Below the pieces are notes generated by a model. The model saw only the letters and a program-made list of their open reading frames with translations, was not told where the DNA came from and did no database searches. This document shows, one piece after another, positions 1-12,023 of a DNA stretch of 64,000 bases. Origin of the DNA: Rattus norvegicus (Eukaryota > Chordata > Mammalia > Rodentia > Muridae); the NCBI RefSeq assembly GCF_036323735.1, contig NC_086034.1, forward strand, positions 40,972,439 through 41,036,438. Reading direction: 5' to 3'. The position numbers and the translations under genes are program-made. Every line of letters begins with the position of its first letter. Within the stretch, counting starts at the first letter, position 1.

Positions 1-2475
1 TGGGAAACGCATGTTTTGTCCGTATAGTAAAGTATGCTTTTTACCATCTAGAACCACTTAAAACTAAGCTTATTCGCCAAGCAACAGCAATTCACTTTCT
101 GAAACAGTAGCTGTGTGTTTATCTTCAAAGTCAACTTCCTACAAGCTTTGCCCGCTTGGAAGGAACAGAATTTGCCAAAGTATGTGTGATTCAGATTGGG
201 AAACACACGTTTTGTCTATATAGTAAAGTAAGCTTTTTCGGTGTAGAACCACTTAAAACTAAGCTTATTCGCCAAGTAACAGTAATTCACTTTGGGAAAA
301 ACTAGCTGTGTGTTTATCTTCAAAGTCGACTTCCTACAAGCTTTTCCCGCATGGAATGAACAGAATTCGCCAAAGAATGTGCGATTCAGACTGGGAATGG
401 AGGATTTGTCTATATCTTAAATAATGGTTTTTACCGTTTAGAACCACTTAAAACTAAGCTTATTAGTCAAGTAACAGCAATTCACTTTCCGAAACAGTAG
501 CAGTGTGTTTATCTTCAAAGTCGACTTCCTACAAGCTTTGCCTGCTTAGAACGAACAGAATTTGCCAAAGTATGTGAGATTCAGACTGGGAAACGCACGT
601 TTTGTCTATATAGAAAAGTATGCTTTTTACCGTCTAGAAACACTTAAAACTAAGCTTATTCGCCAAGTAACAGCAATTCACTTTCTGAAACAGTAGCAGT
701 GTGTTTATCTTCAAAGTCAACTTCCTACAAGCTTTGCCCACTTAGAACGAATTGAATTCGCCAAAGTATGTGAGATTCAGACTGCGAAACACATGTTTTG
801 TCTATATAGAAAAGTATGTTTTTTACTTCTAGAACCACTTAAAACTAAACTTATTCGCCAAGTAACAGCAATTCACCTTGCGAATCAATAGCTGTGTGTT
901 TATCTTGAAAGTCAACTTCCTACAGGCTTTTCCTGCTTGGAATGAACAGAATTCGCTAGAGAATATGTGACTCAGACTGGGAAACGCACGTTTTGTCTAT
1001 AAGTAAATTATGCTTTTCACAGTCTAGAATCACTTTAAGCTTATTCGCCAAGTAACAGCAGTTCACTTTGGGAAACACTAGCTGTGTGTTTATCTTCAAA
1101 GTCAACTTCCTACAAGCTTTTCCCGCATGGAATGAACAGAATTTGCCAAAGAATGTGCGATTCAGACTGGGAATGGACGATTTGTCTATATCGAAAACTA
1201 TGGTTTTTGCTGTCTAGAACCACTTAAAACTAAGCTTATTGGTCAAGTAACAGCAATTCACTTTGGGAAACAGTATCTTCAAAGTCAACTTCCTACCAGC
1301 TTTTCCCACTTGAAATGAACAGAATTCACCAAAGAATGTGCGATTCAGACTGGGAAACGCACGTTTTGTCTATATAGAAAAGTTTGCTTGTAACTCTCTA
1401 GAACCACTTAAAACTAAACTTATTCGCCAAGTAACAGTAATTCACTTTGGGAAACACTAGCTGTGTGTTTATCTTCAAAGTCAACTTCCTACAAGCTTTT
1501 CCCGCATGGAATAACAGAATTCACCAAAGAATGTGCGATTCAGACTGGGAATGGCGATTTGTCTATATCTAAAACTATGTTTTTTACCGTCTATAACCAC
1601 TTAAAACTAAACTTATTCGCCAAGTAACAGCAATTTACCTTGCGAATCAATAGGTGTGTGTTTATCTTGAAAGTCAACTTCCTACAGGCTTTTCTTGCTT
1701 GGAACGAACAGAATTCGCTAAAGAATGTGTGACTCAGATTGGGAAACGCACGTTTTGTCTATATAGTAAATTATGCTTTTTACGGTCTAGAACCACTTAA
1801 AACTAAGCTTATTCACCAAGTAACAGCAATTCACTTTGTGATACACTAGCTGTGTGTTTATCTTCAAAGTCAACTTCCTACAAGCTTTTCCCGCTTGGAA
1901 TGAACAGAATTCGCCAAGGAATGTGTGATTCAGACTGGGAATGGACGATTTGTCTATATCTAAAACTATGGTTTTTACCGTCTAGAACCACTTAAAACTA
2001 AGCTTATTTGCCAAGTAACAGCAATTCACTTTGGGAAACACTAGCTGTGTGTTTATCTTCAAAGTCAACTTCCTCCAAGCTTTTCCCGCTTGGAACGAAC
2101 AGAATTCGCTAAAGAATTTGTGACTCAGATTGGGAAACACACGTTTTGTCTATATAGAAAAGTATGCTTTTTATGGTCTAGAACCACTTACAACTAAGCT
2201 TATTTGCCAAGTAACAGCAATTCAGTTTGGGAAACACTAGCTGTGCGTTTATCTTCAATGTCAACTTCCTACAACCTTTTACTTCTTGGAACGAACAGAA
2301 TTCGCCAAAGAATGTGCGATTCACACTGGGAAACGCACGTTTTGTCTATATAGAAAAGTATGCTTTTTACCGTCTAGAACCACTTAAAACTAAGCTTATT
2401 CGCAAAGTAGCAGAAATTCACTTTTCGAAACAGTAGCTGTGTGTTTATCTTCAAAGTAAACTTCCTACAAGCTTC
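1..2475. repeat. Tandem satellite, ~195-bp dimeric units
   Basis: About thirteen head-to-tail copies. The landmark ACTTCCTAC recurs near 134, 329, 524, 720, 915, 1105, 1288, 1484, 1677, 1872, 2068, 2264 and 2460, giving spacings of 183-196 and mostly 195-196 bp. Each unit carries two HindIII sites (AAGCTT) and usually an EcoRI-like GAATTC. The two halves of a unit resemble each other: ATTCGCCAA, then GATTCA or AATTCA, then TGGGAAAC, then a TCTATATAGAAAAGT or TATCTTCAAAGT block. The unit therefore looks like a dimer of a ~97-bp monomer. The array runs off the left edge of the window. It resembles rodent interspersed satellites in style, but I cannot assign a family name with certainty. Confidence 0.9.
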
Positions 2476-3236
2476 CTCTTCATACACCTTGGACCGAAGA
2501 TAATTCGCTTACACACTAAAAATCCATTCATGATATTTGACTTGCCTATACCTTGAAAAATACGCCTGCTACAAGTGAGTCCGGCTTGTAACAAAGAGAA
2601 TTTGTTTTGAAACTGCAGCTCCACTCACGATAAATTGCCCAGCCTATATCTTGAAAACATTGCCTGGTAAAAGTGTGTCCCGCTGGGACAATAGAGAATT
2701 CACTTAGAAATTGCAGTTCCATTCGAGAAAAATTTCCCTGCCTATATCTTGAATAGTTGATTGCTACAGGTGAGTTCCACTTGGATCGAAGGATTTAGCT
2801 TAGAAACTGCAGATCCTTTCGTGAAAACATGCCCTGCCCACTTCTTGAAAATGCTGCCTGGTACAAGAGTGTTCCACTTGGAAAGAAGAGAATTCGCTTA
2901 GAAACTGCAGCTCCCTTCTTGAAAACTTGCCATACCTGTATTTGGAAAACTATGCCTGCTACAAGTGTGTACAGCTTGGAAGAAAGAGAATTCGCTTAGA
3001 AATAGCAGCTCCATTCGAGAAAACTTGCCCTGACTATATCTTGAATTCAACACCTGCAACATGTGAATCCTGCTTGGAACGAAGAGATTTTGCTTAAAAA
3101 CTGCATCTCCATTCACAAAAATTTTTCCCTTCCTTTGTCTTGAGAACTACGGCTGCTACATGGTAGTCCCGCTTGGAATGAAGAGAATTCGCTTAGAAAC
3201 TGCAGCTCCATTCGTGAAAACTTGCCCTGCCTATAT
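2476..3236. repeat. Tandem satellite, ~97-bp monomers
   Basis: The landmark AACTGCAG (with variants) recurs near 2611, 2709, 2805, 2902, 3001, 3098 and 3198, at 96-100 bp spacing. Each monomer has CTACAAGTG, a GCTTGGAACGAAGAGAATTCGC-like block, a CTGCAGCTCCATTCG-like block and CCTATATCTTGAA. The CTACAAG, CGCTTGGAACGAA and AGAATTCGC parts are shared with one half of the adjacent 195-bp unit, so the two arrays are related and this one is the monomeric form. Confidence 0.85.
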
Positions 3237-3478
3237 TTTTCTAGGGTGTAGCTTGTTTTCTTATGTTGGGCTTTACCATTTATTTTCCTTTGTAGGGCTG
3301 GATTTGTAGAAAGATATTGTGTATATTTGGTTTTGTCATGAAATATCTTGGTTTCTCCATCTATGTTTATTGAGAGTTTTTTAAGATATAGTAACCTGCG
3401 CTGGCATTTGTGTTCTCTTAAGGTCTGTATGACATCTTTCCAGGATCTTCTGGCTTTTCCCCTTGGCTTCATTCCACG
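3237..3478 (-). mobile_element. L1 ORF1 fragment
   Basis: Antisense piece of a rodent L1 ORF1 C-terminal region. Its minus-strand translation contains SWKDVIQTLREHKCQ and FHDKTKYTQYLSTNPAL, and the DNA matches 48080-48300 of the large L1 in this window almost base for base. It abuts the satellite array directly and has no poly-A tail, so it is a truncated or rearranged scrap rather than a complete insertion. Confidence 0.85.
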
Positions 3479-3849
3479 GTAGTATTTCCTACTTGTTTAG
3501 AAATGTGGTACAAAACAAGAGTCCATTGAGTATGACCAAGGACGAGCACAGCAAATCATTGGTTCAATAATAGTTGATACGTGGGCAGCACACACTGCAA
3601 GGAAATTCTAGGTTATATAATGATTGTCATCCTTGTAGATATATGGCACTGATTGCTAAATATTCTTCACTTAACTCAGTATGGTAAGCATTCTCTTATT
3701 ACTACAAATTTCAACTTTTAATGTTTCAGACTATAGTCAATTAAGGCTAATTGTAGGTGTGGAAAGAAGAAAAATTAAGTAGTCAAAAATGAAGGAATTA
3801 AATATTTATATTTAATTTAATTTACATTATACTATGAAAATGAATTTAC

Positions 3850-3909
3850 CTTGTCAGAGAGGAGTGAAAATGTATGACTTGGACAAGTCAAAGGACTTGC
3901 ACTGATAAT
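3850..3909 (-). other. Possible short terminal exon of unit A gene
   Basis: This 60-bp minus-strand stretch is bordered by a pyrimidine-rich tract ending TTTAAG and by CAAG|GTAAAT. Joined to the phase left by the exon at 7044-7281 it would add about 18 codons and end at TGA. The same stretch in unit B (about 19033-19095) has ATAAAT in place of the donor GTAAAT. The support is only the borders and local similarity between duplicates, so this is a weak call. Confidence 0.2.
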
Positions 3910-5520
3910 CTTAAAGAGAAATAATAAGACATAATATGTTGAATTTTAAAACGGTCCTTAGGTTTCTGAGAAATCAAATGAAGACCCAGAACTATGTTCA
4001 ATTCTATGGTAAAAAAATTTACTTAAGTCCAATCAAAGGGCAGTTGTTTACAACTGAGCTGTTAGTGTCACTTATTGCACCTATTCTGATATCTTGGCCA
4101 TACTGGTTATTGTCATATTTCATAGGTGTTGCAGGTGAGTAAAACTATCATTTGCTTCCCCAATATGTCAACCTGCCTACTATTTTATCTACCTTAGAAC
4201 ATTGACGTATAGATAGAGCCTTCTAAGACATATCCATCTACAATCAGTTGATTGCTGAGACATCCCTGTAAGCTTTATTTAGGAACAGGCACTTAAGCCG
4301 CCAACTTTGACAGAAATCCAAGTACTACCTAAAGCATCTATATATTTGAAAAAGTCACATGAAATACTTTAACAGTTTGAAGAATTTCTCTCAAAATGAA
4401 TGAAATCATGGCTGGTGCAAGAAATCTAGTCAGATTTATGGAACTAGTGATGTCATAAACCTTAAAATTTATTACATTAATTTACTAAATCAGCCATGCT
4501 TCTTACAGGATTCTAAATATTAGTATTGTATCTATCAATACGTGGGGCCATCATCCCTCATGAAAGAAGCCTCTTTGTACAGAAAATGGAGACCATTACA
4601 GAAAAGAAAAACTGGACACAAAGTGCTCTGTGTAAAACCCAGCACCTGTGAGTAAATGTACATTATAGCGAAAATCTCTATAGCTCAGGGAACATTGTAG
4701 AAGAAGGATTACACAGACTTTAAGAGCCACCATACTTGAAAGTCTGTTTTCAAATTTCCTGTGATAAAAATGAGTACAAAAACACAATGTTAGCAATATC
4801 AATGCACTAGTAAAACTAGAAAAAATTCATGTGTCAAAAGTTATAGGAATCTAAAGATGACTGTCAGAAGGTTAATTTTTACAGAAATGACCTGCATATG
4901 GATTGTCTAATACACACTGTACACCATGGAAACTAAATCACAAACACAAGAAAATGGACTCAAGTTGTATCCATATTTTTAGGATACAAATATACATAAA
5001 TAAACACATATATGAAATATTGATGAGTTTGAGATTGAAGGGAGAAAAGTCAGCCTATAGTACTATAATTCAATTTTTAATAATGCATAGGTGGAATACC
5101 TGTGTGGGGGGAAGGGGAGGAAATGGGGGCTTATTGACAGGAAACCAGGACGGGGAATAACCTTTGAAATGTAAGTAAAGAAATATATCTAATAAAAAAA
5201 TTTTAAAAATTTAAAATAATAGTAATAAATGAAAACATTTTGAATATATTATAATTGGGAGTTCAGGAGGGACCAAGAAAGAGTAAATATGGAAATTATC
5301 AATTATATTACTGGAGGTTTTCTCTAAGATTTCCATATCTCAAAATTGTATTACAGACCATTTCCACATAGACAATGAATAAAGAATATTTCATGCTGAG
5401 GTCTCAGGTTATGCAGAGAGATAAAACAAATATACTGTATGCTTCTGTATATTTCTGAGAGTGTGTGTAAAGCATGTTTATTTACATTTGAAAAGAGCAT
5501 CCAGTATTGGTCTTTCTCAG

Positions 5521-5584
5521 TTTTTTTTTTTTTTTGTTTTTTGTTTTTTGTTTTTTTTGGGTTTTTTTTTTTTTTTTTTTTTTT
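5521..5584. repeat. Poly-T/G low-complexity tract
   Basis: A run of T broken by single G or GGG, inserted relative to the matching place in unit B (near 20720), where a G run follows a CT-rich stretch. It is probably a degenerated A-tail or slippage product; no attached SINE body was recognised. Confidence 0.8.
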
Positions 5585-6805
5585 GGCATAAGGTCTCTTT
5601 TGATCATTGCTGAACAACATGTCAGGAATATCTGGCCAATAAGCTTCTGTTAACTACTGTCTCCAACTCCCACCTCCATCCAGGTAGAAGCTTCTGGTCT
5701 AGAGATGCTTGTGCAACAATACTCAGTTTTGTTTGTGTTCTAAAGTATGTTTCGATGACCCAAATTCATGTCATAAAGCCTGTATCTCAGTTGCTTAAGC
5801 ACTGATCTTTTCAGGTCATTTTGTATAATCTAACAACCGTGATCCATCTCTAATTTCATCACGTGTGATGATTAAGTTTGATTGGTAATGGAATTTTATT
5901 TAGAACTTTGTATGGCACAGAATTCTGGGCACAATTCTGAGGGACTATTTAATGTCAGTTTTGGCTGCACTTTAGAAACTGAAGTGGGAAAGCAAGTAGT
6001 ATAACTGGGCTGTAGAGGCAGAGACAGAAAAATGTCACTTTCCAAAGACTATGGAGAATCATGAACAAGGCACATTGGAGTGTAAGCAATAACACTTTTA
6101 TTTATTATAACATTTATTATGATAGCATATGAATGCTGAAGCAGGATGTTGTAATAATTGTTCTGCTATGATTAAGTGGAAGGTAGAAGGGAACATTAAA
6201 ATAGAATGACCTCATAATGTCTTCAGTCATCTTCTACCACTTATATGTGGTAGTTGTTCTGTTCTGTCCTGTTAAATGAACCATAAAATGTCATTGTTAG
6301 ACAAACATTCTCAGATGATAGATTCACTTCACTTCAGATAAGAGTAATATTTCGGTATATTTTCTTAACTCTACACAAATAATTACTTGTGTTATCAATG
6401 TATAGGAATTTGAGTGGTACTACCATATTAATCAGGTGTGTTTTAGCCTCTTTATCTTTCTTCACGTAGGTTTTGTAGTGGATCCTGTACAATTTAATAT
6501 TTATGCCAATGCTAAGCATTTGGCAAGATTGTCTCTCGTAGGAAATTAAACAAACATTATTATTTTTGCATTAAAATCAAAAAGCATGTTGACAGTGGTA
6601 CAGGACTTAAACATGCAGAATCTCTAATGGAGGTATAAATTAAAACATTGTTTCTAAATGATCTTATCAAAAATAATAATTTCATATGCATGAATCCTCT
6701 ATGACTTAAAGACCATAGGAAGAATGGCAATATTGTGGGATTCTTACAGAGGCTGAATAAAGAGTCTGTCATACTTACATGTGGTATATATAGTACCTAA
6801 GTATT

Positions 6806-6880
6806 TGTGTGTGTGTGTGTGTCTGTTTGTGTGTATACATATAAATTATATATACATATATATAGGTTTGTATATACATA
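6806..6880. repeat. TG/TA microsatellite
   Basis: A (TG)n run followed by TATA-rich repeats. The equivalent place in unit B (22130-22182) is also TA/TG-rich but of different length. Confidence 0.75.
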
Positions 6881-7043
6881 TGCATAAATTTAAGTATAAT
6901 TTAATTAAAGTGTTGGTTAAAAAGTTTTTCCATACTCTAATATCATTTTGTGCCCAAAATTACTCTCATATTTACAAATTTATGAAATAAGTGAATGATG
7001 TCATCCTTCCATTCATTTGATTACTAAATAAATCTTGGCTCAC

Positions 7044-7281
7044 CTGTAGGACCTTCCTCCTGAAGAGAAATGGATGAAATTTTTAATTTTTCACCATTAT
7101 CGCATGTTTTCTTATTGTGGCCATCTAGGAATTCTTTCATAATAGGTGATTTGCCAGAAGAGTTTATTGAATCTGCACAAGTCTTTAAATCCTCAGATCT
7201 ACTGTCAATACATTTATAAAATATATTATCATTTCCAAATATTTGATGATAGTTGTCGATCATGATTTGTATAATGAACAT
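7044..7281 (-). pseudogene. Unit A exon: end of RhoGAP domain and tail
   Basis: Acceptor TTGTTACAG and donor ACAG|GTGAGC bound 238 bp that read without a stop. It begins MFIIQIMIDNYHQIFGND, matching the RhoGAP C-terminal helix pattern (LIQFLIENCxxIFG in ARHGAP20-like proteins). It then runs into a hydrophilic Ser/Lys-rich tail ending in QEEGPT. It is homologous to the unit B exon at 22320-22554. The exon itself is intact, but upstream unit A exons carry stops and a frameshift, so I treat it as part of a pseudogene. Confidence 0.65.
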
Positions 7282-7944
7282 CTGTAACAACACAAGGCAA
7301 AACAAGATTGTCATTTCACATGGTTTACAAATTGAAATTTAAAAATGATATCCAAAACTATGAGGAAAATAACAGTTGCCATAGATAGGAATGCATGATA
7401 TGAAGTTTCTGAAATGGAGACTCTAAGTTCTCTGCATTTTACCAAAACTTGTCAAAATTTAAGGCATACTGCAAAGAATAGAAGAACTACTAAACCAAAG
7501 CAACATTTCAAACCTGATGTGCTGCCAAACACTGTGAGTTAATCTAATGAATGACTGTCGTTCGTTGACATTTTTAGGGGGTAGAAGGATTGGGGGTTTC
7601 TGTTGGGATGTTTTGAATGGGATGCCATTCTAGTTCCAGGCATGGCAATACCCTCTTTGTGACAACTTCCTGGTGGCTTAAGTCCCTTGGCCCTCCTGAT
7701 AGAAGTATGCCATTGCCTATAATTTGGAATTACAAAATGCAGGTGCCCATTTTCAATGTACTTTCTCTGCTACATTTTTGCTTCCCAAGACAAGAGACAT
7801 CAGGTTTCAGCTTACTGTTTGTTTTTTTTTCCTTTCTGCAGACATGTTCCTCTGTCATGACATTGAAGTGCTATACTCTCTCAGCATTTCTAAGTCCCAA
7901 AGAACCACTTACTTGAACAAGTTTCCCTGGTAATATTGTTTTAT

Positions 7945-8225
7945 TTTTTTATTGACTATTTTATTTATTTATATTTCAAACATTATCCCCCTTCACAGTT
8001 CACCTCCACAAACCCTGTTTCCTCCCCCTGCCTCTATTACAGTGCTCCCTCCCTCACCTATACACTCTGGCCTCAACACCCTAGCATTCCCTAACCCTGG
8101 GTCATCAAGCTTCCTTAGGACTAAGCAGCTTCCCCCCTAGTGATGCCAAATAAGGCCATCCTCTGCTACATATTCAGCTGGAGCCATGGGTTCTCCCATG
8201 TGCAATCTTTGTTTAGTGTTTTAGA
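7945..8225 (-). mobile_element. Old L1 3' end fragment
   Basis: Pyrimidine-rich antisense L1 3' UTR: a TTTATTTATATTTCAAACATT-like start, then C-rich stretches, then AGCTGGAGCCATGGGT. It has a counterpart at 23165-23440 in unit B, so the insertion predates the duplication. Confidence 0.7.
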
Positions 8226-8439
8226 TCCTGGTGTTTTATTAAGGCAAAACAAATGTGTCTGAGAAAAGAAGTTGGTGAGAAAAGGGAGTTTAATGGAGAA
8301 AATGCCTCCATCAGATTGACCTAATGTATAGAGAAGTCTAAGGGATATTGTCCTGATTAATCTTGGAATTTGTAGGGCCCAGATCTCCAGGATGGTGCCA
8401 CCCTTGAGCTATTAGTCAGAAAATGAAAGGTATGAGGTA

Positions 8440-8640
8440 CAAGGCAAGAGGCAGAACTCCTACTTAGCTTGTACTTCAGTTCTTGAATCCAGGTTCCTGC
8501 CCTGCTTCAGTTTAGGCCCTGATATTTCTCAGGAGTTAACTAGTAACTCCAAGTATATCATGGAGTGTAACCTGTCTTCCATAAGTTGCTTTTATCAGTG
8601 TTTTGTCAGAGCAATCATAGGAAATTATAACACTTCCTAA
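8440..8640 (+). repeat. Old rodent interspersed repeat remnant
   Basis: It contains GGAGTGTAACCTGTCTTCC, then TTGCTTTTATCAGTGTTTTGTCA, then AGCAATCATAGGAAA. This resembles the 3' end of a common rodent repeat that ends in AGCAATAGAAACCCTAACTAAGACA (compare 57380-57477). The family is not certain. A counterpart is present in unit B near 23680-23850. Confidence 0.4.
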
Positions 8641-9439
8641 AGTGAGCAACACTGATTGATAAGTTACTTTTCTTCTGAGATGATGGCTTAGGTTAAGTCA
8701 ACTCTACTCATCACATATTTCTTACCAGCATGCAGCTAAGTTTATGTTTGAGCAGTCCTGCACAAGATAGTCATATTTTATATGTAGATTGCACAGAATA
8801 GTTTTGCTTGTTTGTTTTCATGATTGACCATACAAAAGAATATATTTGAAAAGAACTGCCCATAACAGAATCATTAATAGTTATTAAGAGTGAAAAATGA
8901 ATTTTGTTGCTTCATTTGGACATGCGCTTTGATACAGGCTTGGATTTTAGGTTTCCAGGAGCTTGGTAATAAGAAATTACCTATAAAAGGTAGGTTTCTA
9001 GTCCAAGCCAAGTTGAGTCCTGGGTGAGAATACTATTCATGTGTGTGACATCACTAATTCATCCTTCCTGTGGACTTAATCTCTGGAAACTACTAGTTAA
9101 AATGTCCCCTGCTTTCTTTCATTTTTTACTTTTTTGTTGCTTTTTATCCTTTTCAAAATTTATGTCTGTTTTTGAATCTCTTTAAATTTATCATCATGCT
9201 CACAAGTAACTCTCATTTTATTTTTCAATCCTTCCAATTATCTCTTGATAACAATCTCCCTCGCAAAACTTCAAAAATTAAAATTAAATAAAGTTTTAAA
9301 GTTAAATTAAAAATCAAACAAAAAATTAAAATCCTTTTAAAAAATGCAGTCTGTGAGATGTGGTGTGCTCACTATGTCACTATACTATGTCACAAATTAT
9401 ACCCTTTTGTCCAAACAGGTTTACTTGCAAATGTATATT

Positions 9440-9661
9440 GAAATAAGTCACTGGCCTGCTTCAAGCCCTCTGGATTTTGCTACACCATCAATACCGGAGC
9501 CTCCCATACATGCCTCTCCTTCTATATCCTGGTATCTTGCTGTAGCCTTTAAATCATTGTGATCCTTCACCTTTGAATCTGCAGCACCTCCCCCTTCATA
9601 TGCTCCAGCAGCAGGATCTAGGCTCCCTACATATATGTAGCAGATGTGCAGCTTAATCGAT
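9440..9661 (+). repeat. Old L1-type 3' region
   Basis: It contains TCTGGATTTTGCTACACC, GCCTCTCCTTCTATATCCTGG, CTCCAGCAGCAGGATCTAGG and TATGTAGCAGATGTGCAGCTT, typical of old rodent L1 (Lx-like) 3' regions. The same element is in unit B at 24680-25180, where it continues to its A-rich end. In unit A it is cut at 9661 by the younger L1. Confidence 0.6.
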
Positions 9662-11263
9662 AGTTATTCCCTTTCCTGGTTTCCAGGCCAAAATCCCCCT
9701 GTCCCCTCCCCCTCCCCTTCTACATAGGTGTTCCCCTCCCCCATCCTCCCTCCATTACGGTCCTCCCCCAAACAGTCACATTCACTGGGGGTTCAGTCTT
9801 AGCAGGACCAAGGGCTTCCCCTTCCACTGCTGCTCTTACTAGGATATTCATTGCTACCTATGAGGTTGGAGCCCAGGGTCAATCCATGTATAGTCTTTGG
9901 GTACTGGCTTAATCCCTTGAAGCTCTGGTTGGTTGGCATTGTTGTTCATATGGGGTCTCGAGCCCCTTCAAGCTCTTCCAGTCCTTTCTCTGATTCCTTC
10001 ATTGGGAGTCCCCTTCTCAGTTCAGTGGTTTGCTGCTGGCATTCGCCTATGTATTTGCTGTATTCTGGCTGTGTCTCTCAGGTTCCTGTCAGCCTGCACT
10101 TCTTTGCTCCATCCACCTTGTCTAATTGGGTGGCTGTATATGTATGGGCCACATGTGGGGCAGGCTCTGAATGGGTGTTCTTTCTGCCTCTATTCTAAAC
10201 TTTGCCTCCATATTCCCTCTCAAGGGTATTCTTGTTCCCCTTTTAAAGAAGGAGTGAAGATTTCACATTTTGATCATCCGTCTTGAGTTTCACGTGTTCT
10301 GTGCATCAAGGGTAATTCAAGCATTTGGGCTAATAGCCACTTATCAATCAGTGCATACCAAGTGTGTTTTTGTGTGATTGGGTTACCTCACACAGGATGA
10401 TATTTCCCAGTTCCCTCCATTTGCCTATGAATTTCATAAAGTTATTGCTTTTGATAGATGAGTAATATTCCATTGTGTAGATGTACCACATTTTCTGTAT
10501 CCATTCCTCTGTTGAAGGGCATCTGGGTTCTTTCCAGCTTCTGGCTATTATAAATAAGGCTGCGATGAACATAGTGGAGCACGTGTCTTTTTTATATGTT
10601 GGGGCATCTTTTGGGTATATGCCCAAGAGAGGTATAGCTGGATCCTCAGGCAGTTCAATGTCCAATTTTCTGAGAAGCCTCCAGACTGATTTCCAGAATG
10701 GTTGTACCAGTTTGCAATCCCACCAACAATGGAGGAGTGTTCCTCTTTCTCTGCATCCTCGCCAGCATCTGCTGTCACCTGAGTTTTTGATCTTAGCCAT
10801 TCTCACTAGTGTGAGGTGAAATCTCAGGGTTGTTTTGATTTGCATTTCCCTTATGACTAAAGATGTTGAACATTTCTTTAGGTGTTTCTCAGCCATTCGG
10901 CATTCCTCAGCTGTGAATTCTTTGTTTAGCTCTGAACCCCATTTTTTAATAGGGTTATTTGTCTCCCTGCGGTCTAACTTCTTGAGTTCTTTGTATATTT
11001 TGGATATAAGGCCTCTATCTGTTGTAGGATTGGTAAAGATCTTTTCCCAATCTGTTGGTTGCCGTTTTGTCCTAACCACAGTGTCCTTTGCATTACAGAA
11101 GCTTTGCAGTTTTATGAGATCCCATTTGTCGATTCTGGGTCTTAGAACATAAGCCATTGGTGTTTTGTTCAGGAAATTCTCTCCAGTGCCCATGTGTTCG
11201 AGATGCTTCCTCACTTTTTCTTCTATTAGTTTGAGTGTATCTGGTTTGATGTGGAGGTCCTTG
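9662..11263 (-). mobile_element. Truncated L1, antisense
   Basis: 3' UTR (9662-10330), then the ORF2 C-terminal third on the minus strand. That part includes the cysteine motif CWRGCRERGTLLHCWWDC, TMFIAALFIIARSWKEPRC and MWYIYTMEYYSSIK. It is close to the large L1 at 43437-49168. It is 5'-truncated at GGAGGTCCTTGA and has also lost its poly-A end. It is absent from the matching position of unit B, so it postdates the duplication. The coding part is truncated and cannot encode a complete ORF2 protein. Confidence 0.92.
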
Positions 11264-11357
11264 AGACCTGAGGAACTTAAAACTGCACCTGAATACATTA
11301 GTGGTAAAGTAACTGAAAGTATACAAAATAATATACACCACTTTGTCACGTACATAC

Positions 11358-11410
11358 ACACACACACACACAAATACGCACACACACATATGAAATATAT
11401 ATATGAAATG
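11358..11410. repeat. CA/TA microsatellite
   Basis: (CA)n with interruptions followed by ATATAT. The unit B counterpart at 25290-25435 is longer. Confidence 0.75.
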
Positions 11411-11837
11411 TACTTTTATATGACCATTAATTCACTTGATATGAATATTTAATAATATAATAGTCTAATTACTGTAAAACACAAGTATTATATACTCCAA
11501 AAATAGGGCTGGAATTAAAAAAAAACAAGCAAAACCTGGATAATCAGGATTTTTTTAAACTTCACTCTAGTCTTCTTTGACTACCATTATATGTGAAGCA
11601 TACTGTTGGCCAAAATCAATATCTATGAAGAAAGACTGAAATGATCACTTATTTTAAACTACATTAACCATCTTTCCTCCCAAATCTTCCTGAAACAGAT
11701 CGATATATATTCCACTCCACTCCAGAAGGATGGAGTCCTAGGGTTTCCTTTTACAGAAATGATCTTTCCAAAGTTTTCCTACTTTCTGCATTACAATGAG
11801 AATTTTGTTCCCAGAGGCAAAAGTCAGATCCCCTTAC

Positions 11838-12023
11838 CTTTCTTGATACATCACTCCCAAACCATGCGTCCTTTGTAGTCTGATTCCACAAAACATAAGG
11901 AGCTATCCGGATAGATAACCTGTTAGTGTCTAAATTATTTGTGGATGAGTCTCTTATTATTACTATTACCAAATGAGATGCTTTAGAAGGATAAAGTTTG
12001 CCTGAGGAATCTTCAGTAGAAGT
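11838..12023 (-). pseudogene. Unit A exon: RhoGAP domain, frameshifted
   Basis: Acceptor TGTTTAG and donor AAAG|GTAAGG bound 186 bp. The unit B exon is 187 bp. One base is missing after the codons for LLKHLI, so the reading shifts before VIVIIRDSSTNNLD. Downstream it reads RLSIRIAPYVLW, the conserved xLSxxxAPxxLW helix of ARHGAP20-like RhoGAP domains. The lesion makes this copy unable to encode the whole domain. Confidence 0.75.

Noticed and set aside
2227..2436. Open frame across the satellite repeats
   Set aside because: It lies wholly in tandem repeats, and equivalent frames in neighbouring units are closed.
3936..4142. Plus-strand frame with a hydrophobic C-terminal half
   Set aside because: The same region of unit B is broken, and no family motif or splice context is present; it is chance sequence.
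6334..6519. Possible further exon of units A and B (also 21651-21851)
   Set aside because: The two copies diverge at the protein level with different frames, and no consistent splice sites were found.
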